DNA of 64,000 nt from Hoplostethus atlanticus (GCA_034670405.1 JAXDDX010000034.1:852001-916000), one strand, 5' to 3'. Shown: positions 48,648-61,961, counted from the first letter of the stretch. Numbers and translations: made by a program. Notes: generated by a model from the letters alone, not told the origin.

Positions 48648-48808
48648 CTGCATGGAGGCTTCTATCTTATTTAAAGTAATGTGTAGATGTGCGGTTAACT
48701 TCACATCAGTTGTGAGTGATGTTGCGTATGAGATGGTATGAGAGAGAGTCGTTTCCTGAGGACTGTGGCCACTTCCCCTTTTGTCTTTTACGCTTATGCG
48801 CATATTGA

Positions 48809-48814
48809 AATAAA
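48809..48814 (+). other. Poly(A) signal AATAAA of gpr160
   Basis: AATAAA about 160 bases after the stop codon. Confidence 0.8.
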
Positions 48815-48930
48815 AGCACATCAGTGATTGCATACAGCTTTCACAATGCATCTTGTGCAACTGTGGGGACCTTCAGCATTATGAGCTGATAAGAAAGGCA
48901 AAGGACAACACTGGTTTGACACTACAGAAC

Positions 48931-50151
48931 TTTACTTGAATTTGATCCAAGTTCATTGTCTATACAGGGTCTATTTACAAGATCTGAAATCAGGGAAGGG
49001 CAAAAACAATAAGAAACACTAGATACAACTGAGGTATTAGCTAAAGCATTTACAGGTACGTAATTTACTAGTAAATATCAATTATGATAAACGGTTAGAG
49101 ATGCAGTGTCTTCTGCTTAAAAAACATCTTTTTATATCACAACATGAGGTAGGAGAACAGTGTCTCGATTCATGCAAGAACAAACGTCTCATCACACTGT
49201 AGTATTGGCAACATAGTATGCAATGGTCATACACAGACACTGCGTTTTATGTTTCAGAATAGCATTGAGGGGAAACGGTTTCATTTAACAAAACTAAATG
49301 TTCAATAAATGTTTTTTCATCTTCCTAATAGGGTGTGTAAGGTGTATAAAATGAAAACATGGTGTGCCTATTCTTAGTAACCAGTCACGCCTATCCATGT
49401 GATCAATCTCATCATGAGGTGCAGCCTACTTCCTAGTTCTCCCACACTGGCATATAATAATTGCTGGCTGAAAATTATAGACCCAGCTAAAAAAGGAGAT
49501 CATCTGTCAACAGTTCAAAAGGTCACCTTGGATTTGCGTTCAGAGTTGGAGCTAGATTATAGTCTTCATACAGCCAGGGAGCCTTCCATGGATATGTAAA
49601 ACCTGTATTGAAATGCCTGGTAAAGCAGTGCTCCTTCCAGGGGGACGGGGAAAATCCTTATTTCAGTGAGTTGGGCAAACTTCACACCTATAAAAATCCT
49701 GTACAAAGCATAACTAAGTTCTCATAACACTGCAAATGCAAGAGGGCCCAGCACGCCGTGTTACAAGGGATTTTCTTCCATTGTTTAGTCCATTTTTCTC
49801 GTTATGGCATACAGCTAAAGTAGATATAGAGCGCCCCCTTGTGTATAAAATGCAACATACACAGAAAATAAAACAGAAATACATCAGACATCTAAAGTGT
49901 TGTAGAAAGGAACTTCTGACTGCTGAAGAGGTAATTATGTCAATAAAAAACCTAATACTGATTATCATTTCAGTGATGTCATCACATCCAAACAACGCAT
50001 TCCATTTCAAAAGACCCTTTGCCAAAGATACACCGTCTCAAGTCCAACATGACATTCACAGAGCTACAAAGACAAGTCTCTTTTTTCATAGCTGCTGTGC
50101 TTCAGTCACAAGTGGGTGGCCAACACACTGATGTCCGCCCACACACACGCA

Positions 50152-50191
<40 letters not shown>

Positions 50192-51423
50192 GATTTGTAT
50201 CGTTTCCAAATCAAATGAGGCTACATTTTATGTTCTCGGTAAATGACTTTGACTTTACATTTAACCAGTTTTTGAACCAATAGGAATAACTCCATTATAA
50301 AACTTGCGTATGTTCAGTCAAAGTTCATCATGCATATGAGCCATCTCCGTAGCTTGTGCGTGACGTGGGGGGAAACATCTTTTTACAATAAACAGATCGA
50401 TTGAATGGCCCAGTGACACCAAACATAAAGGGCAGCGAAACATGCAAAAAAAGTTTCTTTTCAAAATGCATTTACTTAAACAATGTTTCGTTTTCAATCT
50501 TGCCTGGGGGGGTGTTAGCGTATCAAAGAGGAAAAGCTTTACTTTACACATAAACAGTCCATCAAGATGAAATCCACAAAAACAAATGAAGCAATTGGGA
50601 GAACCGTGTAGCATCTTTCCTATTACGTGTTTGTCCTGCATCGTGTCTCAGGACGGCGTGCTTTCCACTCCCCCACATTCCAATTTACACCCCTGTAGCA
50701 GGGTAACCGCTGACAAAAGTCAAGCTCTGATTTCTGCCAAGATTACTTTTTAAAAAAGAAAGGAAAAACATTTAGGCTGTTTGGAGCCTCAGATATCTGT
50801 TCTGGTCCGATTTATATAACCTTTTGAAGATTATTCATATAAGAACAATTAATATATTAATGACTACTGTATTTACAAAGTGAATATAAATCTTTAGTTA
50901 ATACATTAAATATCTTTTTTTTCATAATTTCAATAAAGGTTTATATGGAACAACAGTAGAGTGTACATCTGTAGCATGGGTTTGATTTTTCGGCTTACCA
51001 AGTTCACATATCTGACTCTGTTTTCTCATGAAAACACCTGCATTTATGACCACTAACAAACCACAACTGTACTCTGCTCGGTCTTTACGGTCTGTTATTG
51101 TAAAGGGAGGCTGTGTAAGAAACTCTGCATTGAACGGGATGGAGCACAGTGGAATGTCTATCAATTTGCATTTATAGCAGATGCATAAAGAAAGCTCAGA
51201 GTTAAGCCAAGGCCAATCCCCTTCTTTTTAAACAATTATTTACACACACTCGCTTGCAGGGATCTCCTTAGTGGCAATAAAAAGCGCTTTTGCCTGGCAA
51301 CTGACACAATAACAGTTCTTCCTCTGGCTGGATGTCTGCTCACTCTCCTGGGCATCTACAAAACACTGCACACCCCCCAGCTGATCTGGCACTGGAGATG
51401 GATGGATGGATGGATGGATGGAC

Positions 51424-51471
<48 letters not shown>

Positions 51472-53270
51472 TGGCTGTTCTGTGAGAGAGGAAAGGGAGG
51501 GAAGTCGAGAGGGGGATCCTGTACAGTCTCAGGGGCAGGGAGAGGCCTCCAGACAACAACAGCTGCCCCCATTCTGACGGTATGAACAAAAGGGGCTCCC
51601 TCTGTACCCCTGGCGTCCAGGCCACCCAGCCAGCCACGGGGAGAGGGCGTCAGCCCCCTGCGCGCTCCCCTCGGTCCTTGTCTCAGTCTTCCTCTCCCAG
51701 CCCGGTACTGTTTGTTCAGCCAGGCAGAATAACGTGAAGCAGGGGTTGGATCCGGGGCCCAAACCACCACTAACTGCTTTCACCTGTGACCCAGATTCTC
51801 AGAACAAGATGACGCTCTGACAAATAGGGTGGTGATAAAAAACGTCCACTAACAATGAAGTCAAATAAAACAGAAAGGCCCAGAAAACAGGCGCAGACTG
51901 GAGCTTTGATCATCTTCTGAGAACGCTGGGGCCATTGTTCCGCCTGAATGCCTGGACCGACTCAAGTGTGCATGTGTGTGTAAGGATGTCGTATTATGGC
52001 AACACAGTACTGCTACCACATATGTGAGGCTCTGCCTTTCTCCCTCTTACAAAAGCTACACTAGCTCAACCCCCATGCCCAGACACATTCCATTCCCGGG
52101 GGGTCCGAGAGTTGGGGGGGTTAAGTGCATAACACCTCTCGTGAGCTTCCTCATGCCAAGCCTGAAAAGAACACAGTGTTTCCTGTCTAGGCCAAAATGG
52201 ATGAAAACCACAGTGTTAAGGAGTTTCCCAGCAGAGGGCATTGGTACTAGCCTACAGCAGTGGAAGGTGTGAGGTCTCCGAGGAGGAGGGGGGGGGGGCA
52301 GCTGGCGGATGAGACCAACAGACTGTTTGGTCTACGGTGGGAGAGTCCAGGTGCTGCCCAGCAGACTGATGAGTAAAGGAGGAAACTATACTAGGAGCAG
52401 CTGGGATCCAGACCAGAGGACTAGCTAGCTACCTTGGGGCTCGCACTCAAACACTCATTTCAAGTTCAGCATCACTATTGGCATATTTTCAGTTTTACAA
52501 TGTCTGCAAAATGCTCTTTTTGTACAATAAAGGTATTTTTTCCTCCATAAAGATTTGATGTTTTTACACATGTAGAACTTTTCAAACTTGTCTCTCTTTG
52601 CATTTGATAAGAGAACAAAAAAAGCAAAACTATAATGAAAATGTTCATGCAGTTTCCTGCAGTCGCTGGTACTTGAGCGTTGGGGGCTGTATGTACAGAA
52701 AGACAGGGAAGGGGCAACCAGACGCCATTTTGTGTCCGAGGGCACCAGTTGCAGTTCCAGGTAGTAGTACGAAGAGAGTCTGTGTGTCTGAGCCGAACTC
52801 TTAAGTCTCTGTAGATTACAACTCATCAGCTCCAGAATCCAGAGAGAGTGAGGAGGGATGGGCGAGGGCAGTGAGGTTTGTGGAAAAAACAGATAGAGAT
52901 GGGTTGAAATGGTCTCCAATAGACCATTCTGTGAAGCAGCCGTTTTGTTCAGTAAAAACTATAAATTAAATCAAACAGATATATCCCCAAAAATGTTTAA
53001 ATACTGTTTAAAGAGGGGAAAGGGAACACGAGAAGAAAAAACACAACATCAAACTTATTTCTTTTAAATTGTTGTTAAATTAAAAACAAAAGACAGTCCT
53101 ACACTGGAGAATGAAGGGGAAAAGAGTGAGATGCACAAAAAAAAAAAACAGCCTCAGGGGAGACGTGGAGCCCTTTCTGGTTCAGGCTGATTTGTTTGTG
53201 TCTGTAGAGTTGGCGGATGATGGAAGAGGGAGGGAGAAATGAGGGAAGGAGGGGCCTGGATGGGCGGCAG
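48931..53270 (-). other. Probable long 3' UTR of skil
   Basis: More than 4 kb after the skil stop with no coding exon on either strand. Long T- and A-rich stretches and no major transposon are seen. TTTACT at 48931-48936 (AGTAAA on the minus strand, followed by a GT-rich stretch) is a candidate distal poly(A) signal. I saw no canonical AATAAA on the minus strand, so the true end is uncertain. It includes a (CA)n tract at 50149-50187 and a (TGGA)n-(TG)n compound at 51396-51470. Confidence 0.45.
51396..51470. repeat. Compound (ATGG)n-(GT)n microsatellite
   Basis: About six ATGG units directly followed by about 22 GT units. Confidence 0.9.
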
Positions 53271-56200
53271 CTACTTTTGGCCAGCGTCTGGGGCCTCTGA
53301 GGTGGAAGAGGAAGAGGAGGAGGGTGGGGAGTGGGAATGGAGGGGTCCAGTGGAGGGGGTGGGAGGAGGAGAGGGGCTGCCTCCCGCCGTGCCAGACTGG
53401 GCCATCTGCTGCCTGAGCTGGGAGATCATGTGCTCCAGCTTCTCCCGCGCCTCCCGCTCCCTGCGCAGCTCCTCCTGCAACTCCTGCCGGTCTGCCTCCG
53501 CCTGCTCCAGCCTCTGACGCAACTCCGACAACTAGGAGGGAAGGAAGGAGCAGGAGGCACAGAGACACACGAGGTAAGTTTAGTATAAACAGCACAGAGA
53601 CAGAGACAAACACAAAGGCACACACACACACCCCTTCTCCCCACTGCCAGACAGTCTGAGTTTAACGCCAAGGGGAGCAGGACAGGAGGGAGCAGGAGGG
53701 GAACATTCCAGCCCTGAGCTCAGGCCAGCGTAACAACCCCTATCTCAAGATAAAGCCTAGTGGAAACCCAAACAAAGGCCCTGTGTGTGTGCTGCCATAC
53801 ACTCGACAGCGTAGTGACTAAGCTCTCACATCACACACACACATACAGTCATTGGTTGGGAAGCGCTCAATCACAGACTCGGATGAGAGATATTATCACT
53901 TCCCCAGTCTCAAGGTTATGTAGAATACTGACAAGCATCTCCACGACTCTTGGAGGAGACACGCAGGTATGTGTTAGCCATGACTGTGTCCTAGTATGAC
54001 TGTATGTTCCAGAATCCCCCCGGGATCCATCGAACAAAAAACGAACTAACTATCTATCTGATTTACAAGAGAGTTGCTGTGAAAGCATCAACCTGAATTA
54101 TTTGCCACCATCTAATAGGCAACTTTTAAATATACCTCAAATTCTTCTTCCAGCTAACATATACCGACTAGCCAAAGTGAATGGCTGGAGTGCCAACCTA
54201 CACTAAGCTCTGCCGTTCAAGGCATTTGTTGAGGATCTCTGATGTTTATAATGATGAAGAACGATAAAGAATGATGTGTCTTTGTCCATTGTATGTCTTG
54301 CACTGTTATAAATGGTAGGGCACTGCACTGATGTTGCCAGCGATAGGGGTTTGGCGCCCTGGATAAAAAGGTCCACCAAATGGCATATGTGTGTGTCTCC
54401 TGCCATACCTGTGCAGTGTAGTGGGCCTCTTGCTGGCGTTGTGCCCCCGGCTCGCAGGCGCAGGCCTGCTGTCGGAGCTGTTCCAGACGGGTCTCCAGCT
54501 CCAGCTGTTCCTGGCGGGCCTGGCTGAGCCGCCGTGCCTGCTCGCTGTGCACCGCCTCCAGCTCACTGCGAAGCTCCCGCTGTTCGGCGCTCAGCTCCCG
54601 CAGCCTCGCTGCCTCACCCCCACGCAACGCCTCCAGCTCCTAGAGACACAAAGTCTATGTCAGGGAAAATCATAATAATAATAATGTGATACTTTATTGA
54701 CCCCTGTATGGAAATACTTTTTTCACTTTGCACCCTCCAAAGGGAGGTTGGATGTTTTCTAACACGGGGGGCTTGAATCCAGGTCTTCCAGCTAAGGAAT
54801 AGTCTCCCTACTCCCTGCACCACACTGCTGCCCCAATCCAGACAGAAATCGTTACAGAAATTTAAAAGTAAGTGTCCAACCTTCACCTTTAGCTCCTACA
54901 CATGTAAGGAGAAGGGATGTGATTAACGCAAAAAAAAGAAAGAAAGGAATGCGAAATGGCATTATAGTTATAGTTCTCTTAGATAATTCAGTAGGGGGGT
55001 TGAGTGTTTTAATGATGTGTTGATATGAACACATTAACATGAATGATCGATCATATATTGGTAAAAGAAAGTGATTTATATGAATTCGGGTGCCAACTTA
55101 TTTTCAAAATGACAAAACAATCTGATGTCAAACTCGGGGCGCAATCTGCTTTCAGATTTGTCCTTTCAGGGTTTTAAGAGGGGGGGGGGGGTCCATCAGA
55201 AGGTGAACATCATCACCTCTACCATCCACGTCAAGGACACTTTTAATGGGCGAGGACATTTACAGGCTGGTTTATCTCAGGCTCATTTATCTTGGTCTTT
55301 GTTCTTCCCGACCGCCAACTCACCATCTCCAGCTGCAGCTGCTTGTGCAGGGTGGAGTTGAGCTTCTCCTGCTGCCTGCTGTACATCTGCATGATCTCCA
55401 CCACGATCCTGTCCTTGTCGTCCTCCAGCCCCCCCACCACCACTGCAGCAGCGCTAGCGGCAGAGCTCATGTCCTTAGCCACTGCTTCCGTTACCAGCGA
55501 CAACAACGTCGCAGGAGGAGAAGGAGGAGGGATGTGGGCGGCTTTCTTACAGCCCGGGCTGCTGGTCTCCATGGAAACTGCATGGGTTTGGCGTTCCCGC
55601 TCAGCGGCCGAGGCAGCAGCAGCACGTTGGGATTTGGCCTTCTCGGCGCCGGTAGCAACGGGAGGCGACGCGTGAAGATCTGAGGAGGAGGAGGAGGATG
55701 AGGGAGGGAGGAAAAAAAAAAAGAGAGGAGGTTGAAAGACAGGAAGTGTGAGCCGAGCTGGTGCACACTTTCGCCCACGCTTAGTAACACCCTCGCACAA
55801 CCTCACAGAAGCTCACACCTCTTTCTCAGCATGGGCACACACACAAACACACAAACTGAGGCTTGCCAACAACCAAGGAACCACACATTCGCCTACAAAT
55901 AATTCCTCACAGACAAACACACAGTGAGGAATTAAGGGCCTTGTGTAGGTGCTGTGCTACTGTGTGGGTGTCTCCTCTGTTGAAACTCCGTCTCTCTCTC
56001 TCTCAAACAACCCTTCAAGGTGTACGTCACGGGAAACAGATCAAACAGGCAGTCTCACACACTCACGCACATACACAGAGAAAGGGATTCTGTGGTATGC
56101 CATATGTAGGTTTTCTGAACTGCTGGTAATGACGTGTTTGTATATATTTTTATGTGTCACTATGTGACTGGTGTTTCAAAGTACAGTTCGAGCGAGCGAG

Positions 56201-57016
56201 CGAGCGAGAGAGAGAGAGAGAAATGCATTAGGCTGGGTATTTACCAGCCTAATGTATTCATATAGTATATGTGTGTGACAGGAAACGGGACGCCCCGTGC
56301 ACAGCATGTCTGGCACTGGAGAGGGGATTCATTTACTGACTCAAGCTGGCTTGTGCATGTGCATACACACACAACTAAAGAAAATACACAGATACAGCCG
56401 CCTGCACAACATACTCACACAGAGGCAGCCACACGATAGAAACACACAAATGCAGGAGTGAGTCACAGAGTGAGGGAGGGTGGGAAGATCAAACAGAGAC
56501 AGACAGCAGGGAAAGGGCGCAAAAGAAAGAGTGAAAGGCGAATAGACAGACTGGGAGAAAGAGAAAAGCATTCACAGAGGAAAAGAAAAAAGAGAGAAGA
56601 GAGTGACAGCAGACTGTGAGAGAGGCGGAGATGAAGTGAGCCAGAGAAGAAAAAGAGGTGGATGGATGGAAAGGGAAGTACGGGAGAACACGGAGGACAG
56701 ACTCAGAGAGGATGTGGAGATAGCTGCAAGGAAAAGAGGGAGGATAGAGGGAAAGAGACAGATTGGCTGGAAAAGAAAGGGGAAGCAGAATGCCTGAGAG
56801 ATATGTACGAGCTGAGAAAGAGAGAGAGAGAAAGAGGGAGGAAAAAAAAAAACAGGGGCAGTCTGCTTGAAAGATGGGTTAGCTGAGAGAGTGAACTAGA
56901 TAAAAAGGAGAGAGACAGCCTGGCAGTCAGACGTGTCGTAATGCAGAGGGAAATCATATCCACCATTTCTGTGACTCACCCTCTCTCATACACACACATC
57001 TTATTAATACATGTTC

Positions 57017-57056
<40 letters not shown>

Positions 57057-59691
57057 GTGCACATATAAACACCACGTGCACGGCAGAGGTCATTGCCATT
57101 TCCACTCCTCTTGTTCATCAATAGTGATGTGGCCCCCAGAGCCTTTATGTGAAGGTCAATGTATGATTATGTGTGGCTGCAGGCAGTAAAGTGTGTGTGA
57201 ATGCTGCATGTGTATCTCAAACAATGTCAACCAGCGTGTGCCTGCATGTGTAGGTTGTATGTGTACAGTATGCACGTGTCTGCTCGTTGGGTGTGTCACA
57301 TGAAAATGATGTGCATGTCTCTGCTGTGTCTGTTTTGTATGTATGTAATACGTGCACGCCTGCTGTGTGTGTGTCTTGTATTTATAGTATGGGTGTACAT
57401 CTTCAGAAATCAGATATCAGCCAGCCAATACGATGTTCTGTTTGTTTGATTTAATATTTATACTAAATTGATCAATACTACATTGATAAATAAACAAGTA
57501 TGCATTAAAAAAATATTTCTATCATTATTCTCGTCATCAGCTTGGGTTTCAATGCAGTTTTAATGTCCCATGGTGTAAATGCTGTTTCAAGGGCTTTCCC
57601 AGCCTGCTAAGGATCAAAGTCTGGGAAAAACACTGTATGCTGGGAATTTTTGGGGGTATGGCAATAGTCAAAATCAATGATATTGAATATCGGCACAAAG
57701 TATCAGCTATCGGAAGTTCCACTTTAAAAATAACACCTTCAAAAATGCATATAGCTCAAACCAGAGTGTGTGTGTCTCTGTACATGTCTTGTGTGTGTGT
57801 GTATATGTGAGATAAATGTGTGTCTGCTTGTGTTTGTGTGTTACGTATGGCCGGTGTGTATTCATGTGTGTGTTGTGACTGACCCATGGGCGGCTCGTCG
57901 TGGCCCAGCGCTCTGCGGCTGTAGTGGTGTTTGAGCAGCGCTCCCAGCACCTCGGGGCTCACTTCCGCCTCCCTCGGCAGAGACACGTTGGGAGCCACCA
58001 TCTTATCATATGTGTACAAGTAGTAACTGGGAAATAGAGGCACAGAGAGAAAGATGAAGGAGGAGACATTTAAACACTGAATTGATTTTTTTTTAATATA
58101 CATCTGTTTTGGTTAGTCATGTCACATTTCACATATTTCTGCTGTGAAACGAATGTTAAGACCTTTGTAATGCTAATATAGATAAAGAGAGACTGATAGC
58201 ATCACTAATGTGTTAGCTACATGCCTGCAAGTATCCAGATGGCCCGTGTGTACCTATACTACAATACAACACAGCCGTAATGGAGTATGGAACAACACAG
58301 AAAACTGGCAACTGTTTTAGCCTATAATAACTGCACCATCTGAAGACGGGAGCTGAGCGTCCAATAAGGATGTTTCTTATCGTGTGTTTACAGGGCCTCA
58401 GCTTGGACAGAATGCTGGCTTATCACAAATGTCCAGGTAGAAGATGCAACTGAGAGAGATAGTGCCTGGAGATGCGCTGAAGCCACTCAGCCAACACTAT
58501 CTGCCTATTCTTGACTGCATGGGAGAAGAGAAGAGCTTTGAACCCCTCCCCCCACTAGCAGTCCCCTCCAAACAGAGCTAGGGCTGGAGCTGTGAACTAG
58601 GTTAAGCATGACAGCTCACTAGGGCTCTGCCTGCAATACTACGGCACTACCAACCAAGCCTGCCTTTCTGTCCTCCGGACAGGAATGCACCACTGGAGCT
58701 CTGTCTGTCTGCTCGCCTCGATGGGAATTTGAAACTCCTTCACATGAAATAGCCTAGATGTGATTGAATAATGTAAGCCTGGCTCATATTTGACATGTGT
58801 ACCACTAATGGATTTCGGTAGTAACCTGAATACGACTTTAAGTGCCTTGGCTGTCGCTTGGCGTCAGAAATGCAATTCATTATTACTAACACTGCAATGC
58901 AAGAGAGTGGTCGGCGCAAGTCCTGACTGGTTTGAGACTGAACCAGTCATGTGATGCTGCTAGTTGACCAGATGAGGTGGGCTCTAATCCCGCTCTGGCC
59001 AACCTGTCTGGCCTGATGTCTGCGAGCCTCCAGTCAGTCAGTAAATCAAGCCTGTCACGTGTAGCTAGCTGGACTATGGCACTGTAAACCAGCTAATTCC
59101 ACTCTTTAATCTGGGTCAGATTACTGGGCTAGCCAGCAGAGGACCATATACCGAGCGAGACAGGACCAGAAGATATGGTGAACTTATGGTGTTGAAACTG
59201 GGGCAGTATGGGTAGTGTAGTACCTGGGGTGGACCAGGGTGGGATGTCCCGGCTCCTCCTTGATGTCAGAGAAGAGATGGTTGAACACCAGAGTGGGCGG
59301 AGACGTTTTACCCTGTGGAACACAACACACACACACACAAGCGTGCATTAATATCACGCTCCGTAGGATATCGTCTTTCTAGATTTTATAATATACAAAG
59401 TGAAAAGGCATAAAATGGCAGCTCTTCCATCCACATTTATTGATGTTTGCATACCATATTGCAGTAGAATAGGTGAATTATAACAATGACAATCTGATAC
59501 AAGCCCCCAAACACACGAGGAGCAGGAGGAGGAGGCAATGTGCTTTACTGCACACGGCGCTCAGCAGCCATAATCTAATAGAGCTAACATATGCATACAT
59601 GTGGATGAGGGATCATCTATCAGACACCAGCTGAGTGTGTGTGTGTGTGTGTGTGTGTGTGTCTTGCAAAAAAAGACAGTCCTACTCTTTC

Positions 59692-59742
<51 letters not shown>

Positions 59743-59776
59743 CAGGAGGGGGAAGGTGAAGAATGTGGCCTTTGAG

Positions 59777-59826
<50 letters not shown>

Positions 59827-60065
59827 TTCCTGGCAGGTCAGAGAGGAGAAGCGTGCCACTCTGAATAGAGGAATAGGGGGGGTGTTTGTCAGTGGGGGGT
59901 GGTGACCCTAAGCACTGACCCCTGCGTTGAGGAGGGGGAGGGGGGTATGGTGAATGGGAATGGAGGGCTGACCTTTCTTGCAGGGTCGGTATCGGCCAGC
60001 TTGCCATTGGGGGAGCAGAGCTCTGCTGGAGATTTCCTCACCTGGCTCGCCTCCTCCACTGCCTT
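53271..60065 (-). CDS. skil: SKI-like proto-oncogene SnoN, C-terminal six exons (5' part outside the window)
   Basis: Nuclear co-repressor that binds SMADs and damps TGF-beta signalling. Exons in order: 60065-59973, 59312-59224, 58026-57884, 55679-55324, 54639-54409 and 53531-53271, 1173 nt, 390 residues to the stop, phases consistent. The first two give [20 protein letters not shown] and [20 protein letters not shown]. Then comes [20 protein letters not shown]. The last three form the long coiled coil: [55 protein letters not shown], and [20 protein letters not shown]. The end [20 protein letters not shown] fits SKIL better than SKI (AEADREQLRADLLREREAR). It finishes in a Ser/Pro-rich tail ending DAGQK. 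The SKI/SNO/DAC and SMAD4-binding domains must lie beyond base 64000. Neighbouring gpr160 supports skil. Confidence 0.93.
54670..54838. repeat. Fish dispersed repeat (LINE/SINE-derived)
   Basis: ataataataatgtgatactttattgacccc followed by a segment ending ctgcaccacactgctgcc, a common teleost repeat, in a skil intron. Confidence 0.6.
56190..56220. repeat. (GCGA)n-(GA)n microsatellite
   Basis: Four GCGA units running into GA dinucleotides. Confidence 0.85.
56480..56870. repeat. Purine-rich tract in a skil intron
   Basis: About 390 bases with a strong G+A excess on the + strand, which means polypyrimidine in the skil transcript. It lies in the intron before the coiled-coil exon at 55679. Confidence 0.6.
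57019..57051. repeat. (CA)n microsatellite
   Basis: About 16 uninterrupted CA units. Confidence 0.9.
57545..57640. mobile_element. hAT-like MITE fragment
   Basis: Shares the tgtc-catggt-taaatgctgtttcaagggct core with 2537-2572 and ends GGGAAAAACACTG, the hAT-type terminus. Confidence 0.45.
59634..59823. repeat. Three closely spaced (TG)n tracts
   Basis: Tracts at about 59634-59662, 59694-59739 and 59779-59823, separated by 30-40 bases, in the skil intron between the exons at 59312 and 59973. Confidence 0.9.
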
Positions 60066-60285
60066 CTGAAACACAAGGAGAGAGACATAGGGGTTAAACA
60101 GATAGACAAACACACAGGATTAAATAGATGAGAGAGAGAGGGAGTGAGATGGGGGGGGAGTGATCCATTATAATATGCTGCACAGTTAAAGTGATGTACT
60201 CTGTCAGTGAGCATGGGAGACAAACAGAGAAAGTGAAAAAGTGGAGAGAAAAAACTAACACCACTGTCACGAAGGGAAGTGAAAG

Positions 60286-60368
60286 AGACTAATGACATTT
60301 AAAAGATAGGAAATAGAGACAAATGACATTAAAGAGATAGAAAATTGAGACAAATGGCATTAAAGAGA
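60286..60368. repeat. 31-bp tandem repeat, about three copies
   Basis: The motif (c)aaatgacattaaagagatagaaaattgaga recurs at a 31-bp period, with aatgacatt or aatggcatt at 60291, 60322 and 60353. Confidence 0.75.
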
Positions 60369-60565
60369 ACAGTGAAAGTGAGCTATAGCCCGAGCCAGCC
60401 CTAATACAGTGGCAGAGAAAGCGAGGGAGGCAGGGAGAGGAATGAGCCAATGGAAAAGAGAGCAGGAAACGACAGCGGGAATGAGCTCGCTGAGGAAGAA
60501 TAAAATGAATAAAATGAATAAAATACAGGAAAAGCCAAGCTGATAGGCAGGACTACAGGGCTACA

Positions 60566-60620
60566 GGGCTACAACAGGGCTACAACAGGGCTACAACAGG
60601 GCTACAACAGGGCTACAACA
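60566..60620. repeat. 11-bp minisatellite GGGCTACAACA x5
   Basis: Five exact consecutive units, preceded by a degenerate ctacagggctacag stretch. Confidence 0.95.
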
Positions 60621-60923
60621 TGGCGCTTGTGTCTGTATGATTCACTGGCCACACACACGCAACACAGCTGGAGTCAGCCTCTCGCTCAATGTGAAGATGT
60701 ATGTGCGTGTGTGTGTGTTGAATGTATATGATTCATTTTGTCAGCTTCATACCCTTTGAGCTCTGTGTGTGTTCAGTAAATACTGCTAGCTCTGCTGCTA
60801 GTTGTGTGTGGATTTTTCTTTGAGCAAATCCAGGGTACGCTCAGTGAGAGGCCACGAGCTGATGGGTTGATGCTTATCTGCAGCAGACAGGCCTGACGCT
60901 AAACACAGACTGCCTGCAGTTCA

Positions 60924-60925
<2 letters not shown>

Positions 60926-60966
<41 letters not shown>
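60926..60966. repeat. (CA)n microsatellite
   Basis: About 20 uninterrupted CA units. Confidence 0.9.
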
Positions 60967-60968
<2 letters not shown>

Positions 60969-61534
60969 CCAAACTGACAGGAAGCGCAGGCTCCAGAGGA
61001 ACAAGAATTTCCAGCAACGTAATAAGAACTGCTAGATAGCCCAAAGCAACAGAAAAGGGAGGGGAGGTGAGAGCAGGGGAGGGAAGAGAGGAGGCGAGAC
61101 AGAAGGACAGAGAGGAGAATAGAGAGGACAAGAGAGAGGGGAGCAGAAGGAGAGAGGAGAAGAAGATAGAGAGGCGAGAGCAGCGGGGTTGAATTCAACG
61201 AGGAGAAAGTGGAAAGGCAGAGAGCAAGTGGAAGGGAAGTAGTAGAAGGCATCAATAATTGACCGACTTTAAAGCCATGTATATATACGTTAATCCACAG
61301 AATACACATGTGCATACGTGCGCGCACACACACACATGAACACAGTAGGACAGGACACAGTGAATAATACACAGACAACATTTCATCGGCCAGGCTAAAG
61401 GATTTTCCTCTGTGCTGTATTGGCTAAGAGGTGTTGTCATTTACCAGAGCTAAACAGCCTCAGAACAATAAAGCCAAATTACTGTGACAGCAAGGTATTA
61501 GCCACCCTGCATTCATACTAACTAGTCAGGATGT

Positions 61535-61592
<58 letters not shown>
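61535..61592. repeat. (TG)n microsatellite
   Basis: About 29 uninterrupted TG units. Confidence 0.9.
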
Positions 61593-61595
<3 letters not shown>

Positions 61596-61923
61596 GGGAG
61601 TGTCCCTTATTTACAAAGGCATGGATGAATGAAATGCAAATGTAAAATGCTGAAGCCATATGTTTAGCCAGGTGTGTGTGTGTGTGTGTGTGTGAGCTGC
61701 CTGTGTAGAAGGGGACTTGTCTGTTTATGAGTGCTTGTGGTTGGCATTTTTCTCTAAGAGCACTGCAGCACTGAGGGGAGGGGGTGCAAGGGATGGGGGA
61801 GAGATAGAGGGAGGGAGGCGCAGGGGTGGAGGGAGGAGAATGACAGAAACAACAATAAACCCACTGCAGTGGTGTTGAGGCGAGCCGGGTCCTCACTAGA
61901 TTCCCTCCAATATCAAGGTTGTC

Positions 61924-61926
<3 letters not shown>

Positions 61927-61961
<35 letters not shown>

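Noticed and set aside
59561-60007. 148-codon frame of HT repeats, and similar frames at 61522-61977 and 62644-62893
   Set aside because: Products of CA/TG microsatellites, which are open in several frames by composition alone.
53271-60065. SKI as the identity of the coiled-coil gene
   Set aside because: The final coiled coil matches SKIL (LRQRL[14 protein letters not shown]) more closely than SKI, and gpr160 is the SKIL-side neighbour.
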